Part shown: positions 1-8,207 of the stretch, one piece after another
Numbering within the stretch: position 1 is the stretch's first letter
How the letters are laid out: each line of letters opens with the position of its first letter
Assembly: GCA_964564735.1 (NCBI GenBank)
Contig: CAZMCH010000055.1
Location: forward strand, 1-27,688
Direction of reading: 5' to 3'
Origin: CAZMCH01 sp964564735
GTDB taxonomy: Bacteria; Poribacteria; DTPJ01
Length of the DNA stretch: 27,688 nt
Translations under genes and position numbers: made by a program
Notes under the pieces: model-generated
The model's input: only the letters and a program-made list of their open reading frames with translations
What the model was told of the DNA's origin: nothing
Databases searched by the model: none

Positions 1-71
1 TGTCTATTTAGACTGTTTGTCATAAACATAAGTTTATTACCTTTCCGAATTACAGAATCAAGAATGAATAC

Positions 72-100
72 TTGACAATAAACTAGCTAAAATGTATAAT
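72..100 (+). promoter_or_regulatory. consensus sigma70-type promoter of the ABC operon
   Basis: A perfect -35 box TTGACA (72-77) and a perfect -10 box TATAAT (95-100) are separated by 17 nt, the optimal spacing. Transcription would begin near 107, giving a leader of about 75 nt before the ABC ATPase start codon at 182. The rest of bases 1-181 shows no convincing gene. Housekeeping, strong and constitutive expression is inferred from the match to consensus; no operator-like palindrome overlaps the boxes. Confidence 0.8.
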
Positions 101-181
101 ACAACTGCATAAATAATGGTTTTTCTCCTCAGAAGTAGAATTTATCTAATATTATAACTGCTCTAAAAGGGGAATGAATGA

Positions 182-1294
182 ATGATCGAAGTCGAAAACC
201 TTACGAAGCGATATAATGAATTTACCGCAATAGAAGGTGTAACCTTCAATGTTGATGAAGGCGAGGTTGTCGGATTTCTTGGTCCAAATGGAGCGGGGAA
301 AACAACAACTATGCGTATTCTAACATGCTTTATGCCCGCCACAGATGGCAACGCCAAAGTTGCTGGCTATGATGTGTTTTGTGATCCACTAGAAGTTCGA
401 AAACATATCGGCTATCTGCCTGAAAACGTTCCATTATATACTGAAATGTCCGTTGAATCATACCTTGACTTTATGGCAAAAATAAGACGAGTTCCACGAA
501 ATGTCAGACGTGAATATGTCAATAACTCCATAGAGGCTTGTGGATTGGAGAGATTCCGCAGTCGTCTTATCGGCAAGCTATCAAAGGGTTATAGGCAAAG
601 GGTCGGATTAGCTCAATCATTAGTCCATAATCCAAAAGTCTTGATACTTGATGAACCAACCATAGGGCTTGATCCAAGACAAATAATAGAGATAAGAAAT
701 CTAATAAAAGGACTTGGTGGAGAACATACCGTCATATTAAGCACTCATATCTTACCAGAGGCAAGTATGATTTGTAGTAGGATAATAGTTATAAATGATG
801 GCAAAATCGCTGGAACTGTGAAACTAAAAGACGGAAAAGTTACTGTCATTGAATACCAATCAACAGGAAAAATAACAAATCTTGAAGAATCTGGCAATAT
901 CTATATAAAAGTCCATGCGCCATCAGATAAATTGATTCCAAGAATAAAACTCATTCCACAAGTCATTGATGTTATTACAGAGCAAGAAGATGATCTTGGT
1001 TCCTATATTGTTATACACGAGGCTGGTATGGATATACGCTCAGAACTTGCATCTACGATAGTATATAGCAATTGGGGCTTGATGGAAATGCGACCTGTTG
1101 AAATGACACTAGAAGACGCTTTTTTAGACCTTATCCGTGAGAATGTTCCTGAAGATATATCTGATGAAGATGAGTCTGAAATTGATGAAACGCCAGACAA
1201 CGATATATCAGATGAACAGGAATTTAATGATGAATTAGATAATACAGAAGACGAACCTGAAACAGATGACGGAAAGGAGGAAGAGAATAACTAA
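182..1294 (+). CDS. ABC transporter ATP-binding protein, GldA type, with acidic C-terminal tail
   Basis: Cytoplasmic ATPase subunit that powers an ABC-2-type exporter; the permease follows immediately. Visible motifs are Walker A GPNGAGKTT (residues 34-42), the ABC signature as LSKGYRQR (133-140), Walker B VLILDEPT (153-160) and the H-loop histidine 189 in STHIL. The first 230 residues are the usual nucleotide-binding domain; residues 230-320 are the regulatory extension common in GldA/multidrug-type ATPases. The last ~50 residues (about 320-370) are mostly Asp and Glu, which is unusual and probably disordered. The ATG at 182 follows AAAAGGGG. It is the first gene of a four-gene operon behind a consensus promoter, with the next start 4 nt after its stop. 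The Gld name reflects family resemblance; gliding is not implied and the substrate is unknown. Confidence 0.93.
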   Translation: MIEVENLTKRYNEFTAIEGVTFNVDEGEVVGFLGPNGAGKTTTMRILTCFMPATDGNAKVAGYDVFCDPLEVRKHIGYLPENVPLYTEMSVESYLDFMAKIRRVPRNVRREYVNNSIEACGLERFRSRLIGKLSKGYRQRVGLAQSLVHNPKVLILDEPTIGLDPRQIIEIRNLIKGLGGEHTVILSTHILPEASMICSRIIVINDGKIAGTVKLKDGKVTVIEYQSTGKITNLEESGNIYIKVHAPSDKLIPRIKLIPQVIDVITEQEDDLGSYIVIHEAGMDIRSELASTIVYSNWGLMEMRPVEMTLEDAFLDLIRENVPEDISDEDESEIDETPDNDISDEQEFNDELDNTEDEPETDDGKEEENN

Positions 1295-1298
1295 TAAT

Positions 1299-2021
1299 AT
1301 GAAAAATGCACCCGCAATTTTTGTTAAGGAAATGAAATCATATTTTTCTTCACCAATAGCTTATGTTGTGTTAATTGTTTTCAGCCTTCTGACGGGCTTC
1401 TTCTTTACCGCATATTTCAACTGGGCGACAAGATATGGCGGTGAAGCTAGTATGAGGGCAATATTTCACAACATCAGTATAACGATGATATTCGTCAGCC
1501 CATTAATTACAATGCGGCTTTTTGCCGAAGAAAAACGAATGGGGACAATAGAATTGCTTATGACTTCTCCTGTAACTGATACAGAAGTCGTAATTGGAAA
1601 ATTCTTGGCAAGTTTAGCATTGTTTGCGCTTATGCTTGTATCAACTATCCTCTGTCCAGTATTTTTGATGACTTATGCTAAGCCTGATATAGATCCAATG
1701 CTAGTTGGCTATCTTGGTTTATTTCTATTGGGTGCATCTTTCCTTTCACTTGGCATATTTGCATCGTCACTTACAAGCAATCAGATCGTTGCCGCATTAA
1801 TAAGTTTTGTTCTTTTACTTGGTTTATGGACGATAGGATGGATGTCTAGTGCTGTGGGAAGTATGATGTCAAAGGTTTTTTCATTTATTTCCCTTGTTGA
1901 GCATTTTGAGGATTTTTCAAAGGGTGTTATTGATACAAAGCATGTGTTTTATTATCTTAGTTTTACCTGTTTTTCTCTTTTTCTAGCTGTTAAGATGGTT
2001 CAGTCATCTAGGTGGAAATAA
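1299..2021 (+). CDS. ABC-2 type permease, GldF-like
   Basis: Integral inner-membrane permease partner of the preceding ATPase, 240 residues with about six hydrophobic segments. The N-terminus (KEMKSYFSSPIAYVV) and the cytoplasmic stretch EEKRMGTIELLMTSP between the first helices are typical of GldF/ABC-2 permeases. I prefer ATG 1299 over the in-frame ATG 1266, because 1266 would overlap the ATPase gene and add eleven polar residues not expected in this family; a GGAGG at 1276-1280 lies 18 nt upstream, rather far. The complex is expected to export or move something across the membrane with the GldG-like protein encoded next. The substrate cannot be read from sequence. Confidence 0.9.
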   Translation: MKNAPAIFVKEMKSYFSSPIAYVVLIVFSLLTGFFFTAYFNWATRYGGEASMRAIFHNISITMIFVSPLITMRLFAEEKRMGTIELLMTSPVTDTEVVIGKFLASLALFALMLVSTILCPVFLMTYAKPDIDPMLVGYLGLFLLGASFLSLGIFASSLTSNQIVAALISFVLLLGLWTIGWMSSAVGSMMSKVFSFISLVEHFEDFSKGVIDTKHVFYYLSFTCFSLFLAVKMVQSSRWK

Positions 2022-2037
2022 AAAGGGGTATTAAATT

Positions 2038-3606
2038 ATGGAGTTCGTCTTTCCGAAAAAATGGATGAACATTATTGGTTTGATAGGGTTTGGGCTACTA
2101 CTTGTAACTCTTATTATATATTTATTTAGCCCGACATTTGGTTGGTATGCAAAAATAATCCTTATAATAGGAATTGTTTGTATACTAACTTTCTGGATAT
2201 TAAGCATTATAGCTAGCAAAACAACCCGCTATGGCTCAAACATAGCGATTATGATATTATTGGCTTTTGCGATACTTGTGCTTGTTAATTTCGTCTCTGC
2301 AAGGCATTTCAAAAGGTTGGATACAACACAAAACAGGATATTCTCTTTGTCTGATCAGACTAAAAAGATTTTGGGTAGCTTAGATAAAGATATAACTATA
2401 ACAGCCTTTTATACTGATAATCACTATAGAAAAAAAGTTGCCCAAGATATATTAAATGAATATAGCCAACAGTCTAACAGGTTAAAGTTTACAATGGTTG
2501 ATCCATCTGCCAAACCGGGCATCGCAACAGCATATAAAATAAGCCAAGATGGAACTGTTGTTTTTGAATTGGGCGATAGAAAAGAGAACGTTACAAGTTA
2601 TGAAAATGAGGAACAGGACTTCACAAGCACAATCCTAAAGCTAACATCATCAAAACAACGCAAGGTATATTTCCTATCTGGGCATGGAGAACGTGATATT
2701 GAAGGATACGAGGATACAAGCTACACTGAAATAAAAAAGAGAATAGAAGCAGATACCTATCAGGTTGAAAAGCTATTTTTGGCTCAACAAATAGCCGTTC
2801 CAGAAGATTGTAATGTCTTAATAATCGCAGGTCCTCAAAACCCACTTTTACCAGCAGAGGAAGAAGCAATAATAGACTATCTCGACTTAGGAGGCAAAGC
2901 GATAATAATGGTTGATCCTCCGCCTGCACCATCGCTTGATAATATTTTAAAAAGATGGGGAATTGAACCGCAAAATGATATAATCCTTGATGGGCTTGGT
3001 CGTTCAATGCTTGGTGACCCCTCGGTTCCTGTCTGTATTACTTATGGGTATCATCCCATAACTGCCCCACTTTCGAGAGGATTAATGACTTTCTTTCCAA
3101 TAGCAAGGTCGCTTGCAAAAAGATCAGAAGCAGGCGAATCTCTTAATATTACTGAATTAGTGAAAACTAGCAACAATAGCTGGGGTGAAACCAATATAAA
3201 CGATCTTTTAAATAAACAGATCGTTGAATTTAATGAGGGACAAGATATAAAAGGTCCTTTAACAATTGCTATTGCAGTTACAAGTAAAGAAAAAGCCCCT
3301 TCTTCTGACAAAGAAAAAGAAAATGCAGATCAAAAAGAAAAACGAGTTCTTGTTGCATTTGGTGATTCTGATTTTGTTATGAATAAGTATCTACAACAGG
3401 GAAATCCCGATCTATTTATGAATTCTCTGAATTGGCTAACCGAAGATGAAGAACTCATATCCATAAGACCTAAGAGCGTTGACGAACAAGCCATGATTCA
3501 AAAACTCAGCGGTCAAGAGATAAGGCTTGTGTCTTATGCTAGTATATTTACGATTCCATTATTGCTGGTGATTATCGGTGCGAGAGTCTGGTGGAAAAGG
3601 AGGTAG
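2038..3606 (+). CDS. GldG-family membrane protein (ABC-associated)
   Basis: A 522-residue protein with three N-terminal hydrophobic helices (about 11-31, 37-57, 67-84), a long extracytoplasmic region and one C-terminal helix (about 499-517) ending in WWKRR. This layout, and the stretch RLDTTQNRIFSLSDQT after the third helix, match GldG/ABC-type uncharacterised transport proteins. The middle contains the GATase/sugar-binding-like fold of the family (YFLSGHGERDIEGYED region around 215). A lysine/glutamate-rich loop (about 420-437) looks disordered. In Gld-type systems GldA, GldF and GldG are thought to form one complex, which fits the tight spacing here (16 nt after the permease). Its biochemical role is not established. 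Confidence 0.87.
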   Translation: MEFVFPKKWMNIIGLIGFGLLLVTLIIYLFSPTFGWYAKIILIIGIVCILTFWILSIIASKTTRYGSNIAIMILLAFAILVLVNFVSARHFKRLDTTQNRIFSLSDQTKKILGSLDKDITITAFYTDNHYRKKVAQDILNEYSQQSNRLKFTMVDPSAKPGIATAYKISQDGTVVFELGDRKENVTSYENEEQDFTSTILKLTSSKQRKVYFLSGHGERDIEGYEDTSYTEIKKRIEADTYQVEKLFLAQQIAVPEDCNVLIIAGPQNPLLPAEEEAIIDYLDLGGKAIIMVDPPPAPSLDNILKRWGIEPQNDIILDGLGRSMLGDPSVPVCITYGYHPITAPLSRGLMTFFPIARSLAKRSEAGESLNITELVKTSNNSWGETNINDLLNKQIVEFNEGQDIKGPLTIAIAVTSKEKAPSSDKEKENADQKEKRVLVAFGDSDFVMNKYLQQGNPDLFMNSLNWLTEDEELISIRPKSVDEQAMIQKLSGQEIRLVSYASIFTIPLLLVIIGARVWWKRR

Positions 3607-3610
3607 TCTT

Positions 3611-4150
3611 ATGAAATATAAAACTACCATAATTTTGCTAGTTATTGTCGCAATACTATCCGCTATTGTATTTTTCTTTGAAAGAAATGACAAGGATAAA
3701 GGCAAATCAAAAAGTAAAAATATAGAAGCAAGCTTTAATATTCCCAAAGATAACATTAGCAAAGTTGATATTAAATTTAGCATACCTGAATCAATAAACT
3801 TATCGCTTACCAAAGATAATAGCGAAAAATGGCAAAGCGCGCCATTTCCTATTGATCAAAAAAATATAAATGACGCTATATCAGGGATGCTAGATAGATA
3901 TATTTTTACAAAGATAAAAGAGCAAGAATCATTAGATAGCTATGGATTACAGAATCCACGAATTTCGGTAATATTTCATCTCAAAGATGGCACGTCAAAA
4001 AAGATGATAATCGGTAATGAAATCCCTACCAAAAATTATGTTTATGTAAAGGAAGATTCATCTGCGGACATATATCTTGTTACCGCAGGTATAATGGAGG
4101 ATTTCCAGAAAATTGCCCCAAAGCAAGCTGAAAACAAAGAGGTAAAGTAG
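3611..4150 (+). CDS. short DUF4340 protein, membrane-anchored
   Basis: Last gene of the ABC operon, 179 residues. One N-terminal hydrophobic helix (about 6-24) is followed by a Lys/Ser-rich linker and one DUF4340 unit ending in SYGLQNPRISVIFHLKDG and IGNEIPTKNYVYVK. The ATG at 3611 is chosen because GGAGG (3599-3603) sits 7 nt upstream; an in-frame ATG at 3578 would overlap gldG without a ribosome site. The Shine-Dalgarno sequence overlaps the gldG stop codon, suggesting coupled translation. DUF4340 proteins commonly lie beside GldG and are often longer with repeated units, so this is a short version. It is predicted to be anchored facing the periplasm; function unknown. Confidence 0.82.
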   Translation: MKYKTTIILLVIVAILSAIVFFFERNDKDKGKSKSKNIEASFNIPKDNISKVDIKFSIPESINLSLTKDNSEKWQSAPFPIDQKNINDAISGMLDRYIFTKIKEQESLDSYGLQNPRISVIFHLKDGTSKKMIIGNEIPTKNYVYVKEDSSADIYLVTAGIMEDFQKIAPKQAENKEVK

Positions 4151-4179
4151 GAATTCTAAGCAAAAAAGAAATAGAACGC

Positions 4180-4200
4180 TGATTTTTAATAAAAAAATCA
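4180..4200. other. AT-rich hairpin after the ABC operon
   Basis: TGATTTTT (4180-4187) and AAAAATCA (4193-4200) form a perfect 8-bp stem with a 5-nt loop. It lies 30 nt after the last ABC-operon stop codon and before hisC. There is no U-tract after it, so it is a weak terminator at best. The preceding TAGAACGCTGAT resembles the left end of the inverted repeat at 15157-15240, so this may be a repeat remnant. Confidence 0.35.
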
Positions 4201-4235
4201 ATTAGGAACTACTTTTTAATCGAGAGAGGAAAAGA

Positions 4236-5330
4236 ATGTTAGCAAAAAAAGGCGTAATGTCTATACAACCATACCAGCCGGGCAAGCCAATTGAGGAAGT
4301 CTCACGTGAGTTGGGCATCCCTGAAGCAGAGATAATCAAGATGGCTTCCAACGAAAATCCGCTTGGCGCATCACCTTTGGGAATTCAAGCAATAAAGGAT
4401 TGCGCAGATCAGGTGTTTCTATATCCTGATGGCGATTGCTATCATCTCAAAAAAGACCTTGCAGAGCATTTGGGCGTTAAACCTGAAAACTTGCTCATGG
4501 GCAATGGCTCAAATGATGTCTTGCAAATCATCGCAGATACATTTATTAATCCCGAAGATGAAGTTATATATTTCAAACATGCCTTTGTTGTCTATATCCT
4601 CGCAACAAAAGTTGCTGATGCAACGCCTGTTGTCATCAATGTAAAGCCTGATTATTCACAGGACTTAGATGCAATGGCGGATGCGATTACTGACAGAACA
4701 AAAGTTATCTTTATCGCAAATCCTAATAATCCAACAGGTACGATGGTTACAGCAGAACAAGTTGATCGGTTTATGGATCGTGTCCCTGATGATGTTATTG
4801 TCGTCTTTGATGAGGCGTATTACGAATATGTAGAAAGAGATGATTTTCCACAAACGCTTAAATATATTGAAGAAGGCAGAACAGTCATAACATGCAGAAC
4901 ATTCTCAAAGATATACGGTTTGGCTGGATTGCGTGTTGGCTATGGTATTGCGAGACCTGACCTTGTAGATATAATGAATAAAGTCCGTCAGCCCTTCAAT
5001 GTCAGCATGGTCGCTCAGGCGGCTGCAAGGGCAAGCCTGAAAGATAAAGAGCATGTAGAAAAAAGTATTAAGATTAATAGAGAAGGCAAGATATATTTAT
5101 ACAAGCAATTTGAGAGCATGGGCTTAGATTATGTTCCAACAGAAGGTAACTTCATTCTTCTTCATCTTGATAGACCGGGACCTGTTGTAATGCAGGAATT
5201 GCTCAAGATGGGCGTTATAACTCGTCCTTTGGTTGGTTATGAACTTCCGAACTCTATAAGAGTTACAATAGGAACAAAAGAGCAAAATGAACGATTTATA
5301 AACGGTCTCAAGCAAGTATTAGGCAAATAA
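4236..5330 (+). CDS. hisC: histidinol-phosphate aminotransferase
   Basis: Cytoplasmic PLP-dependent class I/II aminotransferase, 364 residues, full length for HisC. It converts imidazole acetol-phosphate and glutamate to histidinol-phosphate and 2-oxoglutarate. Seen: YQPGKPIEEVSRELG at the N-terminus, NENPLG (39-44), the ANPNNPTG loop (161-168), the PLP-ring aspartate 192 in FDEAYYEY, Schiff-base lysine 225 in TFSKIYGLAG and R233 in LRVGYG. GAGAGAGGA lies 5 nt before the ATG. No other his gene is in the window, but tyrA lies 1.15 kb downstream on the same strand. Some HisC enzymes also transaminate phenylpyruvate and hydroxyphenylpyruvate, so a role in aromatic amino acid synthesis is likely (inference). 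Confidence 0.94.
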   Translation: MLAKKGVMSIQPYQPGKPIEEVSRELGIPEAEIIKMASNENPLGASPLGIQAIKDCADQVFLYPDGDCYHLKKDLAEHLGVKPENLLMGNGSNDVLQIIADTFINPEDEVIYFKHAFVVYILATKVADATPVVINVKPDYSQDLDAMADAITDRTKVIFIANPNNPTGTMVTAEQVDRFMDRVPDDVIVVFDEAYYEYVERDDFPQTLKYIEEGRTVITCRTFSKIYGLAGLRVGYGIARPDLVDIMNKVRQPFNVSMVAQAAARASLKDKEHVEKSIKINREGKIYLYKQFESMGLDYVPTEGNFILLHLDRPGPVVMQELLKMGVITRPLVGYELPNSIRVTIGTKEQNERFINGLKQVLGK

Positions 5331-5359
5331 AATTGGCTACTGCTTGATCAAATTTATAA

Positions 5360-5434
5360 CCCTCATCCCGACCTTCTCCCTTGAAAGTGAGAAGGGATTG
5401 TTCCTCTCCCATCTGGGAGAAGCTAGATGAGGGG
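5360..5434. repeat. three-stem (cloverleaf-like) intergenic repeat
   Basis: An outer stem CCCTCATC (5360-5367) / GATGAGGG (5426-5433) encloses two inner hairpins: CCTTCTC (5372-5378) / GAGAAGG (5389-5395), and TCTCCCA (5405-5411) / TGGGAGA (5414-5420). This forms a three-way junction. It resembles the widespread CCCTCATCCC...CTCTCCC intergenic repeats of many bacterial genomes (from memory). It sits 30 nt after the hisC stop, so it may also stabilise the 3' end of the transcript. Confidence 0.7.
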
Positions 5435-5470
5435 AATAAGTGCAAAAACTAATTTGGTCAACCACTACAT

Positions 5471-5497
5471 GACGCAATAGTTATTATTACGTCTTTT
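5471..5497 (+). terminator. possible intrinsic terminator downstream of hisC
   Basis: GACG (5471-5474) pairs with CGTC (5490-5493) and, after one C-A mismatch, AATA pairs with TATT, leaving a 5-nt loop. TTTT follows directly (5494-5497). The stem is short and weak and lies 140 nt beyond the hisC stop, so termination efficiency is doubtful. Confidence 0.35.
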
Positions 5498-5534
5498 AAT
5501 TGAGTGTGATATATAGATCAGGCTCAATATATAA

Positions 5535-5681
5535 AAACCCTAGGCATTGTCCAAAATAAAATGAAAACTAAACACAGAGACCGGAGCTTAAGAGGGAGGA
5601 AAATAATTTTTTGTTTTTTCCTTTATTCTCCGTGACCCCGTGCCTCTGTGGTTTTTCTAAATTTGACAATGCCAAACCCTA
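5535..5681. mobile_element. MITE-like element with 8-bp target-site duplication
   Basis: A 131-bp non-coding element (5543-5673) begins GGCATTGTC and ends GACAATGCC, a perfect 9-bp terminal inverted repeat. It is flanked directly on both sides by the 8-bp direct repeat AAACCCTA (5535-5542 and 5674-5681). Inner inverted segments extend the fold: CACAGAG (5573-5579) with CTCTGTG (5644-5650), and CGGAG (5582-5586) with CTCCG (5628-5632), so the whole element can fold into one long hairpin. It has no room for a transposase and would depend on one elsewhere. It ends 4 nt before the AGGAGG ribosome site of the LamG gene (starting at 5685), so it forms almost the entire 5' region of that gene and may influence its expression. 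Confidence 0.8.
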
Positions 5682-5697
5682 AACAGGAGGTATTGAA

Positions 5698-6456
5698 ATG
5701 CAACGCTTGTTAATAGGTTTTGTTGTAGTCATGGTGCTTGTATCTGTTATGAATGCTGAATCTGCGATTAGTTACAAAGATAAAGAATGTATGCTTTATC
5801 TGCCTTGTAACGAAGGCAAGGGTGGAGATGTAAATGATCTGTCGCAATATGGTAATCATGGTGTTGCTGTTGGGACAGTGAAATGGGGAAAAGGCAAATT
5901 TGGAAGCGCCTTAGAATTTGCAGAAGGCGGAGAGGTTAAATGCCCTCATATTGAACTTAATGAAAGAAGCTGGACTATCTGTATGTGGGTGAATCCAAAA
6001 CTTGCTGGCGGTGCGGAACAATGTGTATTCTCACAAACACAAGTAAATGCGACTAATACAAGTCTGCACTTCCGTATATATACTAACGGCACTATCAGAA
6101 TGGGATTTTATAGCAATGACCTTGATGTTGCGGGAGCAAAGGCAGAGGAATGGTTACATATAGCCTACTGGCTTGATCTTGCCGCAAAAAAGAGAAGAAT
6201 ATACCTTAATGGTGTTCAGGCAGCGGAAGATGCAGGAAAAGCGGGGCTTCCCTATCTTGGAACAGCAGGTGATACGATGGTTGGATCATGGGGAGCAACT
6301 GGGCAGAAATTCAATGGTCTAATTGACGAAGTTCAGATATGGCATAAGGCTTTGTCTGAGGCAGAAATAAAGCAAAGCATGGAAGACTTAACAAAACTTG
6401 CCGCAGTTCAGCCTGATGATAAATTGACGACTACATGGGGATATGTTAAGAGATAA
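5698..6456 (+). CDS. secreted LamG/concanavalin A-like domain protein
   Basis: A 252-residue protein with an N-terminal signal peptide (about 1-20: MQRLL, a hydrophobic core, then NAESA as likely cleavage region). It is followed by one LamG/concanavalin A-like jelly-roll (about 30-235). Family features are YLPCNEGKGGDVNDLSQYGN, FGSALEFAEGG, SWTICMWVNP, WLHIAYWLD and the closing FNGLIDEVQIWHKALSEAEI. Such domains bind carbohydrate or other surface ligands; no catalytic motif is visible. AGGAGG at 5685-5690 precedes the ATG. It sits between hisC and tyrA, with two intergenic repeats upstream, and is 28 nt from tyrA, so it looks like an insertion into a metabolic gene pair. The ligand is unknown. 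Confidence 0.85.
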   Translation: MQRLLIGFVVVMVLVSVMNAESAISYKDKECMLYLPCNEGKGGDVNDLSQYGNHGVAVGTVKWGKGKFGSALEFAEGGEVKCPHIELNERSWTICMWVNPKLAGGAEQCVFSQTQVNATNTSLHFRIYTNGTIRMGFYSNDLDVAGAKAEEWLHIAYWLDLAAKKRRIYLNGVQAAEDAGKAGLPYLGTAGDTMVGSWGATGQKFNGLIDEVQIWHKALSEAEIKQSMEDLTKLAAVQPDDKLTTTWGYVKR

Positions 6457-6484
6457 AAGTATTTGCTATTGTAAGGGGTGATAC

Positions 6485-7357
6485 ATGGCTTTTCCCTCAG
6501 AAATGGAGAGAATTGTTATCGCAGGAGTGGGGCTTATTGGCGGGTCAATAGGTCTTGCTCTTAAAAAAGCTGGATTTCGTGGCAAAATTATCGGTCTTGG
6601 GCGCCGATGGGATTCACTTAAAAGGGCAATTAATGTCGGTGCTGTTGATCATATAGATATTGATTTCTCAAAAGCTTTAAAAAATGCCAATATCCTAATA
6701 ATTGGAACTCCTGTTGATACTATTTCTGAAATTGCTAGAAAAGCCATTGATCACTTGCCAAAAGGTTGTCTTATAACCGATGTTGGTAGCACAAAGGCAA
6801 AGTTAGTTTGTGAAATAGAAAAAATAATTCCTGATGATATATACTTTGTTGGTGGGCATCCAATGGCAGGTTCTCATGAAACAAGCGTTGATTTTGCCGA
6901 TGCAGATTTATTTGTCAATAAGGTATGTATACTAACTCCTACCGATAATACTAATAAAGATGCTATCAAGACAATTTCAGATTTATGGCAGATGATAGGT
7001 GCATCAATAAAGATAATGCCTCCCGATGATCATGATTATCTCGTTTCTGCAATAAGTCATCTTCCACATACCGTCGCATGTGCGCTTGTTAATGTTGTTT
7101 CTGATATAAAAAATGCGCAGGGATACGCATTGGATTTTGCCGCAAGTGGATTTGCGGACGCTACTAGAATTGCTTCTGGTAGTCCAGATTTATGGAAAGG
7201 CATACTTTTGCAAAATGCAGAAAAACTTATTTCTATGATTAGCAAAGTAGAGGCTGAACTTGCCAAGTTTAGAGCAGTGCTTGAGGCAAAAGATGGCGAT
7301 TCTCTTGTAGAAATACTTACACAAGCGAAAAATATCCGAGATTCTTTCAAAAAATAA
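6485..7357 (+). CDS. tyrA: prephenate/arogenate dehydrogenase
   Basis: NAD(P)-dependent oxidative decarboxylase of tyrosine synthesis: prephenate to 4-hydroxyphenylpyruvate, or arogenate to tyrosine. It is 290 residues long, the usual length for a monofunctional TyrA with no chorismate mutase or ACT domain. Seen: the Rossmann motif GVGLIGGS (14-21), TDVGSTK (98-104), the signature GGHPMAGSH (123-131), catalytic-region SHLPH (190-194), and ASGFADATRIASGSPDLW (218-235). GGGGTG precedes the ATG. With hisC upstream it could supply both steps from prephenate to tyrosine. NAD versus NADP preference was not judged. Confidence 0.94.
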   Translation: MAFPSEMERIVIAGVGLIGGSIGLALKKAGFRGKIIGLGRRWDSLKRAINVGAVDHIDIDFSKALKNANILIIGTPVDTISEIARKAIDHLPKGCLITDVGSTKAKLVCEIEKIIPDDIYFVGGHPMAGSHETSVDFADADLFVNKVCILTPTDNTNKDAIKTISDLWQMIGASIKIMPPDDHDYLVSAISHLPHTVACALVNVVSDIKNAQGYALDFAASGFADATRIASGSPDLWKGILLQNAEKLISMISKVEAELAKFRAVLEAKDGDSLVEILTQAKNIRDSFKK

Positions 7358-7403
7358 TAATTTATTTCCAAGACATTGTTTAATAACAGAAAGGGCAATA
7401 AAT

Positions 7404-8207
7404 ATGACACAACCAGTAATTGTAAAGCCCGGAGAAAAAATAAAGCTTAAAGACTTTGATCCTAGTTACACTGGCAATTATACAGATAAAAAAAATGCAG
7501 AAAAAAAGCTAGATGAAATCCGCAAACAGATGATTCAATTACAATCATTACTATATGCAGAAAGCAAAAGATCGCTTCTTATAATATTACAGGCAATGGA
7601 TACCGGTGGAAAAGATGGAACAATTAGACACGTTATGGGCGGTGTTGATCCACAGGGTTGTGATGTAAAAAGTTTCAAAGTTCCAACACCAGAGGAATTA
7701 TCTCATGATTTTCTATGGCGTGCGCATAAAGTTACGCCTTGTAAAGGAAAAATTGTAATATTCAATAGGTCATATTATGAGGATGTTCTTGTTGTTAGAA
7801 TCCATGATTTGGTGCCAAAAGAAGTATGGAAAAAGCGATATGATCAAATAAATGATTTTGAGAGAATCCTTACTGAAAATGGAACTGTCATAATGAAGTT
7901 CTATCTCCATATATCAAAGGATGAGCAAAAAAAGAGATTGGAAGAACGGCTTAACGATCCATCAAAGCGATGGAAATTTTCAGAAGGCGATCTCAAAGAA
8001 AGAAAATACTGGGATGATTATATGGACGCATACGAGGACGCACTTACAAAATGTAATACAGAGCATGCTCCTTGGCATATCATACCAGCAAATAGAAAAT
8101 GGTATCGAAATCTAGTAATTGGGCAGACAATTGTTGAGAAATTAAAAAGCCTTGATATGAAATATCCCGAAACAAAGATAGACATCAAAAACATAATAAT
8201 AGAATAA
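7404..8207 (+). CDS. class 2 polyphosphate kinase (PPK2)
   Basis: Cytoplasmic P-loop kinase that transfers phosphate between polyphosphate and nucleotides, generally phosphorylating AMP, ADP or GDP at the expense of polyP. It is 267 residues, the length of single-domain PPK2. Seen: Walker A AMDTGGKDGT (64-73), the family stretch VDPQGCDVKSFKVPTPEEL, FLWRAHK (103-109), Walker B/lid FNRSYYEDVLVVRIH (120-134), and EERLNDPSKRWKFSEGD. The start follows AGAAAGGGC. It converges with a minus-strand operon encoding CHAD and Ppx-type HD domains, other polyphosphate-associated families, which supports a polyP role. Class I/II/III substrate preference (NMP or NDP) cannot be settled by eye. Confidence 0.92.
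   Translation: MTQPVIVKPGEKIKLKDFDPSYTGNYTDKKNAEKKLDEIRKQMIQLQSLLYAESKRSLLIILQAMDTGGKDGTIRHVMGGVDPQGCDVKSFKVPTPEELSHDFLWRAHKVTPCKGKIVIFNRSYYEDVLVVRIHDLVPKEVWKKRYDQINDFERILTENGTVIMKFYLHISKDEQKKRLEERLNDPSKRWKFSEGDLKERKYWDDYMDAYEDALTKCNTEHAPWHIIPANRKWYRNLVIGQTIVEKLKSLDMKYPETKIDIKNIIIE

Noticed and set aside
1266..1298. Upstream ATG for the ABC permease
   Set aside because: It would overlap the ATPase gene and add a polar segment; the family begins at the ATG at 1299.
2621..3007. 128-codon minus-strand frame inside the GldG-like gene
   Set aside because: Entirely antisense to a clear coding region with no ribosome site or family resemblance.
5331..5697. Riboswitch or tRNA-like cloverleaf after hisC
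   Set aside because: The cloverleaf at 5360-5434 lacks tRNA stem lengths, anticodon layout and T-loop; it matches an intergenic repeat better.
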